The position numbers were made by a program, and so were the translations under genes. Below the pieces are notes generated by a model that saw nothing but the letters and a program-made list of their open reading frames with translations, had not been told where the DNA came from and ran no database searches. Shown in pieces: positions 21,459 to 33,372 of a DNA stretch of 64,000 bases (position 1 is its first letter; every line of letters starts with the position of its first letter). Source of the stretch: Acanthaster planci (lineage: Eukaryota > Echinodermata > Asteroidea > Valvatida > Acanthasteridae); NCBI RefSeq assembly GCF_001949145.1, contig NW_019091416.1, positions 1,591,132-1,655,131 on the forward strand, in the 5' to 3' direction.

Positions 21459-23078
21459 TCACCTTAAACTCCTGGGTTTTCAAGGTCTGGAAAACCCAGG
21501 CCATAAAAAATTGATATAAAGCCAAATTCTCACTCCAGTACTGCTTACCTTTGAGTTTCCAATGTGAACAAGAGTGAGTCAACCATATTTGCAAAAAGGA
21601 AGATAATGCAGATGGAAAAGTACATGTAACTTTACATGTATTTGGTTTCAAGATATGGTTAGTAACCTTTGGTTTTTTTTCTTTAACTAAAAGTAAATTG
21701 AAAACTACCTTTTTTAGGGAATAATTAAGAGCAATGTGAATGAGTTTCATAACTTCAACTCGCTGTCATTACATTCCGATAGACCTATTTTTGTGGAGCT
21801 TTCTTATAAGCTCCCTGGGAGCGGCAATCATAACCCAAACAGTTTTTGAAGCGTATACATGTATCACTCATCACCCCAAGCTTAAAACATACCTAGCAAT
21901 ATGTGTACAACTGAAAGACTTAACACACACCCTGCAAAATTACCTGCATTATTCATGTATGGTACCTTTAAACCCCCCAACCAGGAATGACCATAATGAC
22001 TAACACATTTAAAAGCACGCATTACTGATTTTACTGATCAGTAGCGGTTCTTTCACATGCTAATTGTCTTGTCAATTAGATTTCATTAGACAAAGAACAG
22101 AATGATGCATGAACGCCTTCTCAATTTGGGTGCACAGCCATTTAATTAGAACCAAATTACTTATGATGCTGTGGTAAGTTATATTAGGATGAGGTTTATT
22201 CGGGAAGAGGTGAATTAGGGAAGGAGGTTGAAAAAAATCCAAAGATATAGGAGGCACAAAACAAACTCAAAATTAATTCTGACAGTTCTACATTTTCTGG
22301 ACTAACAAGGCAATACAAAGATTAATGGCATGGCATGCTTCAGTTTCTACTGCAGAAGAGAAGGTCAAATCCACTATCAAAAACGATTTCCGGTAATGGT
22401 TACAATTTACCTTCCTTTTCACTTGAAAAGTTGTCCAGCATTGGTGACACTGAAATTTAATCATCAGAGCTAACAGAAACTTCCTAAAACTAAACATTCA
22501 ACTGCATTGGTTTGACATATTAACAAACTCTTGCAGCAATGTTTACAAGGGTATAAATATGTAAATAACACAATAAAAATGTATGATATTAGTGATTTTG
22601 TTTTTCAGGTGGAGCTCTTAAGAAAACAAACAATTTAAGATCAAGTGAAACTCAGTGACAGAGGAAGGAAATATCTTTGTTCTGATCAAATTACATCAGC
22701 CTGAGACTGCTCTGTCACTGCTTTTTATTTCTGCAACCATCACCATCTACTGTTTAATTTGATGGTTTAAACTGAACACAGCTCCCACTTGACAGCAGGA
22801 AGATATTAGGTCAGCTGGCAATGACGTAAAAAATGATTCATTTTCCATCGCAGTATTAAAATTGACCAGACTCGATAATTTAATAAGTTCTTCCTCTAAA
22901 CCTTGGGAGTGGCTTGGTACCGAGACAGGTGGTTTGGGACTGCACACGTGGAAATTATCGGGAAGAGGAAAGTGCGGTTGGGTTTTCATTGTGATAGGAA
23001 AGTGAGAACTGAACATTTAAAACAGGAGTCTGCCCAGGATATCAGCCTGAATGTGTCGCAAAAAGTGTTAAGTTGTCA

Positions 23079-23227
23079 CACATTTTTCATCGAGAAGATT
23101 TATATGCCAAATGAGTTACTATTCTGACACTGAAAACCTGAAAGTCATCTTTTCACATTTTTCACCGTGAAGATTTATATGCCAAGTGAGTTACTATTCT
23201 GACACTGAAAACCTGAAAGTCATCTTT
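23079..23227 (+). repeat. Tandem duplication of a 75-bp unit
   Basis: Units start at 23079 and 23154 (CACATTTTTCATCGAGAAG and CACATTTTTCACCGTGAAG). They differ at only a few sites, so the duplication is recent. No coding role is seen. Confidence 0.85.
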
Positions 23228-26200
23228 AATCCCTTTCAAACAACAACCAATGAGCAAAGTTTGTCAGGTTTAACAGGATACATTGTACCTGTAAATATTT
23301 GAATCATTTTCAGTTTGAACACATGGCCTATAATAATTCAGAACATCTTGTTCAGTGTCTGTCTTCACACTGAGAGTAGGTGTTTTCTCAGTGCAGTGTA
23401 TCCTTTGAAGTGGATGACAAAGTGGAAACTGTATTTACATGCTTATTAAGTTACATGCCGCACGGGCTCCCTTTTTATATCACATTACCTAGATCTAAAA
23501 GGTGAAGTTATTTTTTAAAGGAAGCACAACTCAGCAAGTTATATATCTCATAGAAAGGGTCATCAGAATAAAAGCAAAGTTGGGCAGACTTCAACCTCAA
23601 GCTACACGTTCTTGAAAGAGTTACCTGTGACCCTTCAAATCGTTGTAGCATTACATTTCTTCTGGGAGGGTGGCACAGATATCCTGGCGAAGTTTCTTCA
23701 GTACATTTTTCCCTTAATTAAATGAGCCAGACTCCCAATTATTACCTTGTGCTAGAGCCCTTTCAGTGATTGTGCTGTGACTGGATTTTTTTTTTGGGGG
23801 GGGGAGGGGCTGGGAGCCTTGCCAAGGCTGAGAGGAAACACTGAATTTTAGTAAACATCTTTCAGTCATGGCTACACCATGTACACTGCACAAATGTGGA
23901 ACTGTGAAAGGACAACTGCCAGTCTTTTTGACTTTTGTTTGTTGGGGGAAGGGGGAGAAGAAAAGTAGAAAATGCAGTCCACTGAAAACGCATCAATCAC
24001 TAAAACTGAACTACTAAAACAGAGCAAATAGTCACTCAGGGCATTCTGAGACTTACCGTCCCGTGTAGCCGCAGATTTTGCAACGTGAAAGCCCTATAGT
24101 CCTGTCCCCCCAAAAAAATTAAGCCACACCCCTTCCGATTAAAAAAATATTTACCCTCAGTTAAAGAAAGTCTACCGAAGTAAAAAAAACAGGTAATATA
24201 ACAATGAAATGTCACCTGTCATACACACAAAACCATCAAGATTCTTGTTCACCAATAAAAAGTGACAGAACCTGTCCCTTTGAAGGAACTGAGTTATCCC
24301 ATAGTAGGTGCCTTCTTTGCGCTCCTTAATGGGAACTACTAATACCTCATTTGCATACGTAATTAGCCTGACTCATGATGCACCTGATGCAAATTTCCGG
24401 TGCACGAACCTATTCCTGTTCGTTTTTCTTTTTTTGCATCTAGGCTGACTGGGATTTGCAGAGAGATTTAATCCGGTGGCATGTCCGGGCCTGTACTGTG
24501 TCAAACTATTGAAACTGTCCTCACAGGTTAATAATGTCAAGTCATAATTAACCTTGGAGAATTATTTGCCACAATCTCTGCTGTTTGAGGAGATGCTGGG
24601 GTGTTGCATCATTTTGAAGTAGGGGCATATAAATGGGGGGGGGTGTGCCTCCCTTCCCCCTGAAATTTTAAAATGTACACAACCCATATGCAAGCCACAG
24701 TTCCTTTGCTTTCAGTGGGCTCCATTGGAAAACAATTGTGCATACCTTGTGCCCCAAGAAATACACCCTCATTATACTGATTTGCAGGGTTACGGTTTTG
24801 ATATTTGAAGGTCATCCCGCCATACATATCACAAGATTTCTTTTTAAATTGTTTGTGTAGATGCCACAGCTGTTATTCACTGCAAAAGAACAATCCTGTG
24901 CTGTGCTGCTGGAGTGTTGTTATTTTTGTTGTATATAAATGTTCACTGGCCCTATGAACATTGTGCAAACTACACCCAACAGGAAGGTAAAATTGGCCCT
25001 GTTATAAGGGCAATGTAAGAGCACCTTATGTAACTCAATGAATAATTAATGGTGAAGCCGTTAGCCAGTCTATTGTGCATTTTTGAATAGTTCTGGGGGT
25101 GTGTTTATCGGCCAATCAATAGTAGTCTGATAAATTTACAAATGGTTGTGTCTTCATAGAGTAGGCATGCCTACCTATTTTTCTTTTCTTTTCTTTTTTT
25201 GGCTGCATTCATGGTGCATACTTACTCACACCCAGATATTTGCAAATACATGTGAACATGGTCAAAATATCCACGATGAGCATTGTCAACATCCTAACAA
25301 AACTATTGACATGAATTACCTTGAAAAAAAAAAACGGCAAGAGATTGAGTGTCATGTGAGGTTATTCTACTGAACAACTACAAGTGCTTTGTTCAGTATG
25401 TTGCCAAGTGAGCAAACCAAAGATGAAGCCTGGAACAGATTTGTTGGATAACAAATCAAATGAATGGCCAACTACGTAAGGTTAAGTCTTTACTGAACAC
25501 TGAAGTTGTTTTCCACACTAACAGTTCTAGCTGTACAGTCTTTTAGCATGGATTTTCAAAAATGTATGAAACAAACCTTTGTTTGATTGTTTTATTTGAA
25601 AACTACATGTGACCTCTCATTTTTTTTCCACATCAAATCAACCTAACAAAGGTGCCACAAAGGTGCCAGAACTTTGTCTTTTTATTTAATTAGGGAGAAG
25701 TCCAGCAATAAAGAAGCCAGCATTATGAAAAGAAAAAAAACACCCTTTGTTGGCCTTCCAATGACAGCAGAGTCCGTTGCCAAATCAAGCTTCATTTAAT
25801 AGTTTAGTACGTCATGGAAAGCCTGCCCCTGACCACTGTTGCCAACTTGAACTTTCAAGTTTCTGACTCGATACCCCGACACTTGTACCATAAAAGCAAT
25901 GTGACATATATTTTTCATTTGTATATATCTCGGTTACTGATTGTAAATACCAAGAAGAGAAAAAAAATCCTGCCATCATTGCCTTGTACAGCATAACAGT
26001 CGTTTTGGCTCGTGAATGCAACTGGCATTGCAAGTTCTGGCAGAAGTACAAGTGAACAGTAATACTTGCACCAGGGCCAGATTATCCAACAGTCTGCCGT
26101 ACTAGGCACTTAGTGCAGCCAGGGGGGGGGGCCTGAGAAACTGTTAAGGCTAATCCAAATGCCATACACACTCACATCAACAACAGCCCATGCCCAAACA

Positions 26201-26305
26201 AGAAGTTCTTTTAGCGTTAACCCTTTGAATTTTTTATTTTTGTAGGGCCATGAAACATAAGCGGAACAATTAATTAATTCAGATCTTGAGCGGGAGGCCT
26301 ATAGA

Positions 26306-26337
26306 AGAAAACTGCCTCAATACAGAGGCAGTTTTCT
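26306..26337. other. Perfect 13-bp stem-loop
   Basis: AGAAAACTGCCTC, a six-base loop AATACA, then the exact reverse complement. No neighbouring gene explains it. Confidence 0.6.
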
Positions 26338-29300
26338 CCTATCAAAAGACAATCAGACATGTGACCCAATCCCCATATTTCCTTCTTACTAAAAAGGAAA
26401 TCCCTGGTCTACTACCAATTAGACCTCATAAGTATGAGTCTGTACCTTGGACGGATGGATGTGGAGTCAGACAGGTTTAATAGTGCATGTAGTTATTATT
26501 TGCAAACACCTATTATCATGTGGAAGAAAAAAACAATAGTTTTACAGAATGTTAGAAAAGACAGAAGTGGGCCTTTCCCCTACCAACAGTCATTTGTGGG
26601 CTGGATTTTTCAGTAGGCACAAAAACTATCTACTGTTGCATCATCTTTCAAACTTTTTTATTGATCAGCTTCGTGGGCGGCTCACTGAGCATTGATCAAT
26701 GGATTAAAACCCAGCCAGCTCTGCCAACCCATAGGTGGAACCTTCACACTATCTGCAAGGTCACCATTCTTGGCTTCTTGCCAAAAAACCCTGAGGGACT
26801 GACTTTTAAAAAAGAGACTGTGGATGCAACAAACATAGTGGCTAGGAGAACAACAATTTTGCTGAGCAAATAACGTTCGGAAGGTTATGGGACACAGGTC
26901 TTACTTCAGTTGTTGCTACACTCTTTTTTATAGCTCCATGATTAACTTGAGTATACTGCTTACAGAAGTTATCTTACGTAAGCAGAGTCAGCGATTTTAA
27001 AGCTGATTTTCTAAGACTGACTAATTGTAGAGAGCAATAAAGACCAAACCTTTAGAGACACATTAACTAACTCTACCCCTGTGGTTTTAAAATGTTTGAA
27101 CTTTTTCATTGCTGAGAAAGTTTTACACACTGCTCATTGTTCAATTTGTTGGCCAACAAGATACCGTATTCTGGTTGATCGACTTTCAGTGGGTGAAAAA
27201 TATCGTCTGAGAAGAATACGTTTTGCAGGATTTTCAATCTTTAAAATGAAGCCAAGGATTTAAGAATTTACTGGCTGAATGCATTTGAATTGCTTCTTTT
27301 GTTGCATTTGATGGCTTGGTAAAAATGAATTACTCTTTTGTGGTAAGGTTCACTAGCTTCGCTTTAAAATGGCATGTATGCCTTTGTGGAGATGTCAAAA
27401 CTGGTCTTCCAAGGAAGTGTTTATACAGTGTTACAGGGGAAGGGGAAGAAATCATCGGTTTCCAGTATTATGTCACAGCCCAGTGTTATGAAGCCCTAGC
27501 ATTCATGTTGACAGGAACTACTTATTAGTTATTAGCCTGCAGCAGGGTAACTTTGTGCACCCTTCCAGCTCACATATGGGCTGCATTAGGCATCCTATGG
27601 TGTAGACAGGAAAATCAGATAATTATGAATACATGTTACTGAGCAGTAACATTTAATGCTATAGTATTGCAAATGGGGAAAAGGTATCTATCCCTGATTT
27701 ATGACAGCAAGTCCATTTGGAACACCAGGGTCACCCACCCTTACATTTGCATCCTTTGTTCTTGTGTAGTAAAAAATTTGTGTGTGAAACACAATTTTCT
27801 AATTGCTTCCATTTGTTCCTGAATCATTTGCCTTGGCTGAAATCTTGACCAAACATCCCTTAAATAAAACACTTCAATTTTTGATGATAAGTACACTTAG
27901 AAAATTCCAAATATCAGTTTTGTGAAATTTTTATGGGGTACTGTTTTAGTACCGCACAAGTATAAGGAATGTTCCTTGTGGGATACTTCCCATTCAGTTG
28001 ATCTGGTACCCCATGAGTCTTTAATTCTTACCGCATATCTTCTAATGAGAGACCTCAGCCTGTGGGCTACTTGTGGTTTTTACGTCTATGGTCCATCTCA
28101 TCTATCCAAGTTTGTTCTTGTTCTTTCAGACTTTTCATGGGTGTCTGCAGCGAGAAGCCAAGGACAGTAAACCGTGAAGAAAAATGGCTGACACCACAGA
28201 AGAGAATAATAGGCTGAAAAGAATAAAAAAGCAAAGCTCATTGTGCATTTGTAAGAAGTGCCTCGTTATGTAAAGTTACTTGCAAAGAGTACATGTACTA
28301 CTGTAACATAAGAAACCTAATGTAGTATTTATACAAGAAAGATTGTAAAACCTTATTTTACCAATTGTGACCGCCTGTTTTTGTATATCTTTTGTTTCCT
28401 GTCTCACTGAAATACTCTCTAAATGTTTTGGGGACAGGTGAAATACAGCATTATTTTGCTACGATTGGGAGTTTAAAAAAAACACTGCTGGGTGCTGGTT
28501 GCTGTGTGTTTATGTAGACTAGATCAGAGTTTGAACTCAATTTGTCATTTTACTGCATACACCATGAGGACTTTTCGTCAACAAATGACCAAATATGTAA
28601 CTTGTACAAAAATTTCCAGAAAACGAACGTCACGAAACTCAGAGAGCTCAAGTGAATGCTGCTGTTAAGCTCACGAAGCTGTTTTGTTGGCAGTCGTGTG
28701 GAAGTTGAATAGAAAAGATAAGTGTGAGGGCTGGGGTGCAAGGTTAACTGGATCAACAGTTGGCATTCTTCAGACTTGATCCATGCATGGGAGCAACCTT
28801 GATGGTGAAGACAAAGACTGCTTGAGTATTGAAGGACTCTTGCCCAATACATGCTGGGAAATTAGCAAATAAGTGACAAGCCAACTGTGAATTTTACAAA
28901 ACGATTTGTGCCCTGTTCCAATCAATTCCGGACAAAGTAGCACCTAACAAAAATGTTTATGAATAGAATGGGCAATAGGGACAGAAATCCATTCTCGGGA
29001 TTATAAAGAACTGTAAATAATGCAAATTTTAAATTATTGGAATTAAAGCAACTGGAAAACTCGAAATACAAAAACTTCAATTTTGTTTCTCAGTTTACCA
29101 GAGTTCATGGGAAAAGGTCAAATTCTTTTACGAATGATACACGAAAGTGTCAAGCTCCTTTGACTACAAAGTCTTATTCAAATTTACAAATGACACTCTG
29201 CATGTGATGGATAACAACATTTATATGACGGGTTTTAACCTGTAGTGGTATAGTTATATACATGTAATACACAGCAACACAGATTCTAGATGTAAATACT

Positions 29301-30834
29301 ATCACCTTCAGAGAAACATTGCAAGCTTACTAAAACGGAGCTTAGGGCGTCTGATTTTTCAAGGTACTGTCTGTATGTATGAGTAAAATATGATTACAAC
29401 TAATCTCATAAGTTCTGAAGTCTTACCACTATGCTGTAGTGTTTTTCTAGTAACTAACTTGCTTGCATTTTTTTGGAGCAGATGTATCAAGCACCGACCT
29501 CAAGTCTGCTTATTATGCTACTGAAAAACAAAACACTACAAGGTAAATTTACGAAGGTTATCGAGTACGTCATTCTCATCTTGAAATCTTAGATTTGGGA
29601 TTCATCCATTTTGTTTCAAAGCAACGAGTCTAAATGAGCTTTAATTTATTGTGCGTCAGAGAGGAATTTGGTCATAATTATGCCGTAAAATAACCCCATA
29701 TTCTAACACCATTTATTTACAAGTTATACTTGCAATCAGTGTCATAAAAAATTCAAAAAAGCTTTTTAGTATGTCAAGGTTACAATTTATCATTTCACTT
29801 TCATTCACAAGTGTAGACCAGTTGCCTGTCTTGTAAAAAACACTCATGAACTAAACTAAGTTTCGCATTATTACTCGTCAAAACTGGCAGGTTTTTTTAC
29901 GACTTTTTTTTCAGTTGTATTAGTGAACTCGGTGTAGGACAATGGGGACGAGATGGTTACAATCTCCCTGATGAGGTACCAACATAAACAGTAGTTTTAT
30001 AACACATGTAGGCTTTTTCACTTTGATAAATGAGAATGTGAAACGAGAAAGTGTAGTCCTTGGAGATGCATAAGCACTATGTGTACATATGGCACTAACT
30101 TGTGCCTTGCACTGAAAAACCTACAATGTAAACATATTGTATCAAAATAAAATTTTAACATGTAATCAATCAAGTTATGAGACTCTTTTTATTTATGAAG
30201 CAACTTCTTTAAAAATGTGCTGAAGTCCTTTGGCAACAGACTTTCGTACTGTATGATGAAAGTGTACAGATATAAGTATGTTTAACGTCTGAAGGTACAC
30301 GTAGCAATTAAAACTGGTATCAATGGTGTGCTGCATAATGGCGTCCTGTCTCCTTTTTTTCCTGCACCCTACACTATCACCTGCAGACAAATGACTTTGT
30401 ACTGATGCATTGCTATGACTGCTGTATGCCAAGCTGCGTGACTAAACGTATATTCACTCAATCAAAGGCCAGTGAGTCACAAGATTAATTTGGAGTCTGA
30501 CAAATAATGTGACAATTCTGAATTTGAAACGTAGATATCAGTGTAAGACTTTGGGGGGTGGGTTGGAGAATGAATGACCTCATAATTAATGACTGCCCCC
30601 CTTTATTTCCCTTTGTATGGCTGAAGTGGTCCCTGGATCCTTTAATCTTATGGCCTACAAGTGAATGGCTTGCAACACCTCCACAGAAGAAGAGGAAGAA
30701 GCCCAAAATTGAAGCAAATCAGGAGTCTTGGAAACAGTGCTGGGCAGGACAAAGTTCTGCTCTGAACACCCCCAGATGTACATGTAGACACAGCTGACTG
30801 AACCACCAGACCAACATGAACAGAGAGGGGGTGG

Positions 30835-31090
30835 GATATGGGGTAATTCCAGAAATTAGGGGTCAAAAAGTGTGACATTTTTGTGTCCCAGTTACATCTG
30901 ACCTGTGTTATTTGACATGGAAATATCAGCGGAATTGATTTCAGACCATTGCTATTTGTTTGGCAGGTAATTTGCATTAAATCATCGCTCTTATGAATCA
31001 GAAAGTGTGTTCTGAACTTACAAAATCAAATGTCAGATCTGACAGGGACACGAAAAAAATGGACCCTTCATTTCTGGAATTACCCATATA
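30835..31090. mobile_element. Inverted-repeat miniature element (about 250 bp)
   Basis: The ends are ATATGGGGTAATTCCAGAAA on the left and TTTCTGGAATTACCCATAT on the right. The inverted similarity continues inward for about 50 bp (GGGTC..TTTT..GTGTCCC, AGATCTGAC). No open frame suggests a transposase, so it is non-autonomous. Confidence 0.6.
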
Positions 31091-32279
31091 GCAGACAGGC
31101 TGAAAATAATTGGTCAGGACAGGGCACAGGTCAGGCACAGTGATGATTAAATACACCCTGAAGACGTAGGCAAGGAGTGTCAGTTTGTTGAACACCTTGT
31201 ATCCAAAACTGATGAAGTACATAAACGTTACTCCCTTATGTACAAGATACTCCAATGCTATGGGAAACGTTAGTATCCACTTCATGGTAGACCGGACACT
31301 TGTTTTTGGCGAGAAAGAAATGAATAATCACTCAATAAAGTAGGTCTGAAGATGACAAATGTTTGACCAATTATAAAAATCCAGTTGGGTTGCTTTCTGC
31401 ACGTTATTTTCACAGAAAATATCCTACATCAAAAAATAATAAAAAAAGATTCCTGCATGTTTGTGAGTGCCATGCTGTAAATCTCGATGACTACAAAGTA
31501 CATGTACATCCAAAGACAAAACGAAACAATGTCCTTCTGATAACATTACCATATGAATTTGGTGCTACAGAGAAAAACAAACCCTCGATGATCGTATTGC
31601 AAAACAGAATGAGGAAAACACCCGGATGTGGTTTGGAATCATCAATGTACTGAGTTCTTTGAAGCCGTTTTGTTTCAACACATTACACTTTCTCTTTCGC
31701 ATTTTGGCTCAGCTGAACACAGAATCTGACGACTTGATTAAAAAAAAAACAACTTTACCCGGTGCCTCCCCTCCCAACCACCAAAACAGAAAACAAAATA
31801 TAACACCACACCAATTGTTTCACCTCAAGATTTGGTTTCACTTTTGTTTCACTTCACTGGAATGCCTTTGATTAATACCAGCTATTCTCCTTTGTTTCCA
31901 GTCTTGTGTCCTGCTTGTAAATCCCCTCATAACTTCAGCTGTCCCTTTCTGCCTCAGGAACTTTTAAAAACAAAAACAACAGGAAACCTCCCCAAAGGCA
32001 CCTGCTGAGGTCGGCCAAAGTTACCCTGTGTCAGTGACAGGGTTTGCAATGTGATGTGCATGCACTTGTACATGTGGATGTACAATGTACATGTACAGCA
32101 TAACTGATTAGCTGATGAATCTAAGTAGGAGGCCCAGGGATCCGGATGAGACACCAATTGCATAAGTGCATCTTCCGCCAACAACGCTGGTAGGAGGGGC
32201 TTGTAGCTCGCTAACGAAGAGGCTCATATTATACTACATTTCTTTTCAAAGTGCCTTATTTCCCCAAATACTGACGTGC

Positions 32280-32287
32280 TATATAAA
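32280..32287 (+). promoter_or_regulatory. TATA box of the predicted KirB promoter
   Basis: TATATAAAG is a near-consensus TATA box. TGACGTG, a CRE-like half site, lies immediately upstream (about 32272). A consensus GTGAGT donor follows 170 bases downstream and an acceptor for the coding exon lies at 33314, so the layout fits a first exon. Confidence 0.45.
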
Positions 32288-32310
32288 GAGTGCTTCTACC
32301 AACATATCTG

Positions 32311-32454
32311 TGAAAGCAATGATTACCACTGCAAGCCCCACTTGTCAACAGGTTACACATAAAGAAACAACACGCTTGTGCTTTTTAGAGAGCCGAGATT
32401 GACCACTAGTGCAGGGTGGAACTCCAATAGTAGTGACTTTTGCACCTTTGATTG
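32311..32454 (+). other. Predicted non-coding first exon of KirB
   Basis: The start is set about 30 bases after the TATA box, and the end at the ATTG|GTGAGT junction. It contains CTAGTGCAGGGTGG (32406-32419), a 14-mer also found upstream of KirC. Transcript data are needed to fix the start. Confidence 0.4.
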
Positions 32455-33314
32455 GTGAGTAGGACTACCCAGTTTAAGCCAAGTTAGTGCAAAGTACTCA
32501 AGTTGTGAATTAACAATCATTTTTGTTTGAACACTTCAATTGGAAAATTTACCTGCACACATATAATGTGTAAAACTTGGAAATCTCTGAAGTACATCTT
32601 TGAAAAACTGGTTATTCTTTTTTCCTGTAGGATCATGTTTATTAATCTTTTTGTCTTGTACATCATTGTTTACATGGACAAATATTTCTGAGAAACTCAT
32701 CAGTTTGAATGAACAAACGCCACATATGATGAATATTTAAATCATTTCAATGGCTAACTTGTGTTGCTCACCCTACCAATTAAAAACAAACAAATTTGTG
32801 CATTTACCATGTAGGGACAAATAAGTGAACAAAGAATGTGAACATTGAAGCTGTGAATGTCTGAATTGCCTGAACAGGATACGATTCAGTGAACTTTCAA
32901 GGAAATTTGGCAAGTTTCTTACATGCGCATGTTTCATGATCACCAAACACTGAAAGGTGACCTCTACCTTGACCCCAATTATAGTGAGCTCCAGACTTGG
33001 TCCTGTTTGAATGGAGGAAACAGATGGGCCGTGAAAAGTTTGGTATGCTTGGCCGTGAAAAGCTTGGTCCCACAGAACATGCACTGGTTTCCAGCAGTCT
33101 CTGGTAGTAGTTATACAGCGAATGAATTTAACCTGATCTCCCCAGTCCTGTAAAAGAGACCCATAAATCTAGTGGTAAGTGTTTGCACACCATGTGCCCA
33201 GGTGTGTCACTTCAATAAAGTTAGAGTCAAGAGACACACTTGTGGAATGAAACAAATGGACTTTGTGGCCATTTTTCCTCATTGATCTTTGTCTTCTTAT
33301 TCCAACTTCTGCAG
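32455..33314 (+). other. Predicted 5'UTR intron of KirB
   Basis: GTGAGT donor and a pyrimidine-rich TTATTCCAACTTCTGCAG acceptor. A short 24-bp tandem repeat (GGCCGTGAAAAG-TTTGGT type) lies at 33027-33068. Confidence 0.4.
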
Positions 33315-33372
33315 AGTAACTACTGGGAACAACCTGTGGATTGCTGGTTGTACTATTGGACAAGAACACACA

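Larger units (their letters stand above)
21459..32279. other. Spacer between KirA and KirB
   Basis: 10.8 kb without a supported gene. It holds a 75-bp tandem duplication (23079-23227), poly-G tracts near 23.8, 24.6 and 26.1 kb, a perfect stem-loop at 26306, and a 250-bp inverted-repeat element at 30835-31090. Enhancers of the channel genes could lie here, but none can be named. Confidence 0.5.

Noticed and set aside
33289-33372. Upstream extension of KirB from a TTG
   Set aside because: It has no ATG, spans the acceptor at 33314, and breaks the gapless alignment with KirC that starts at 33373.
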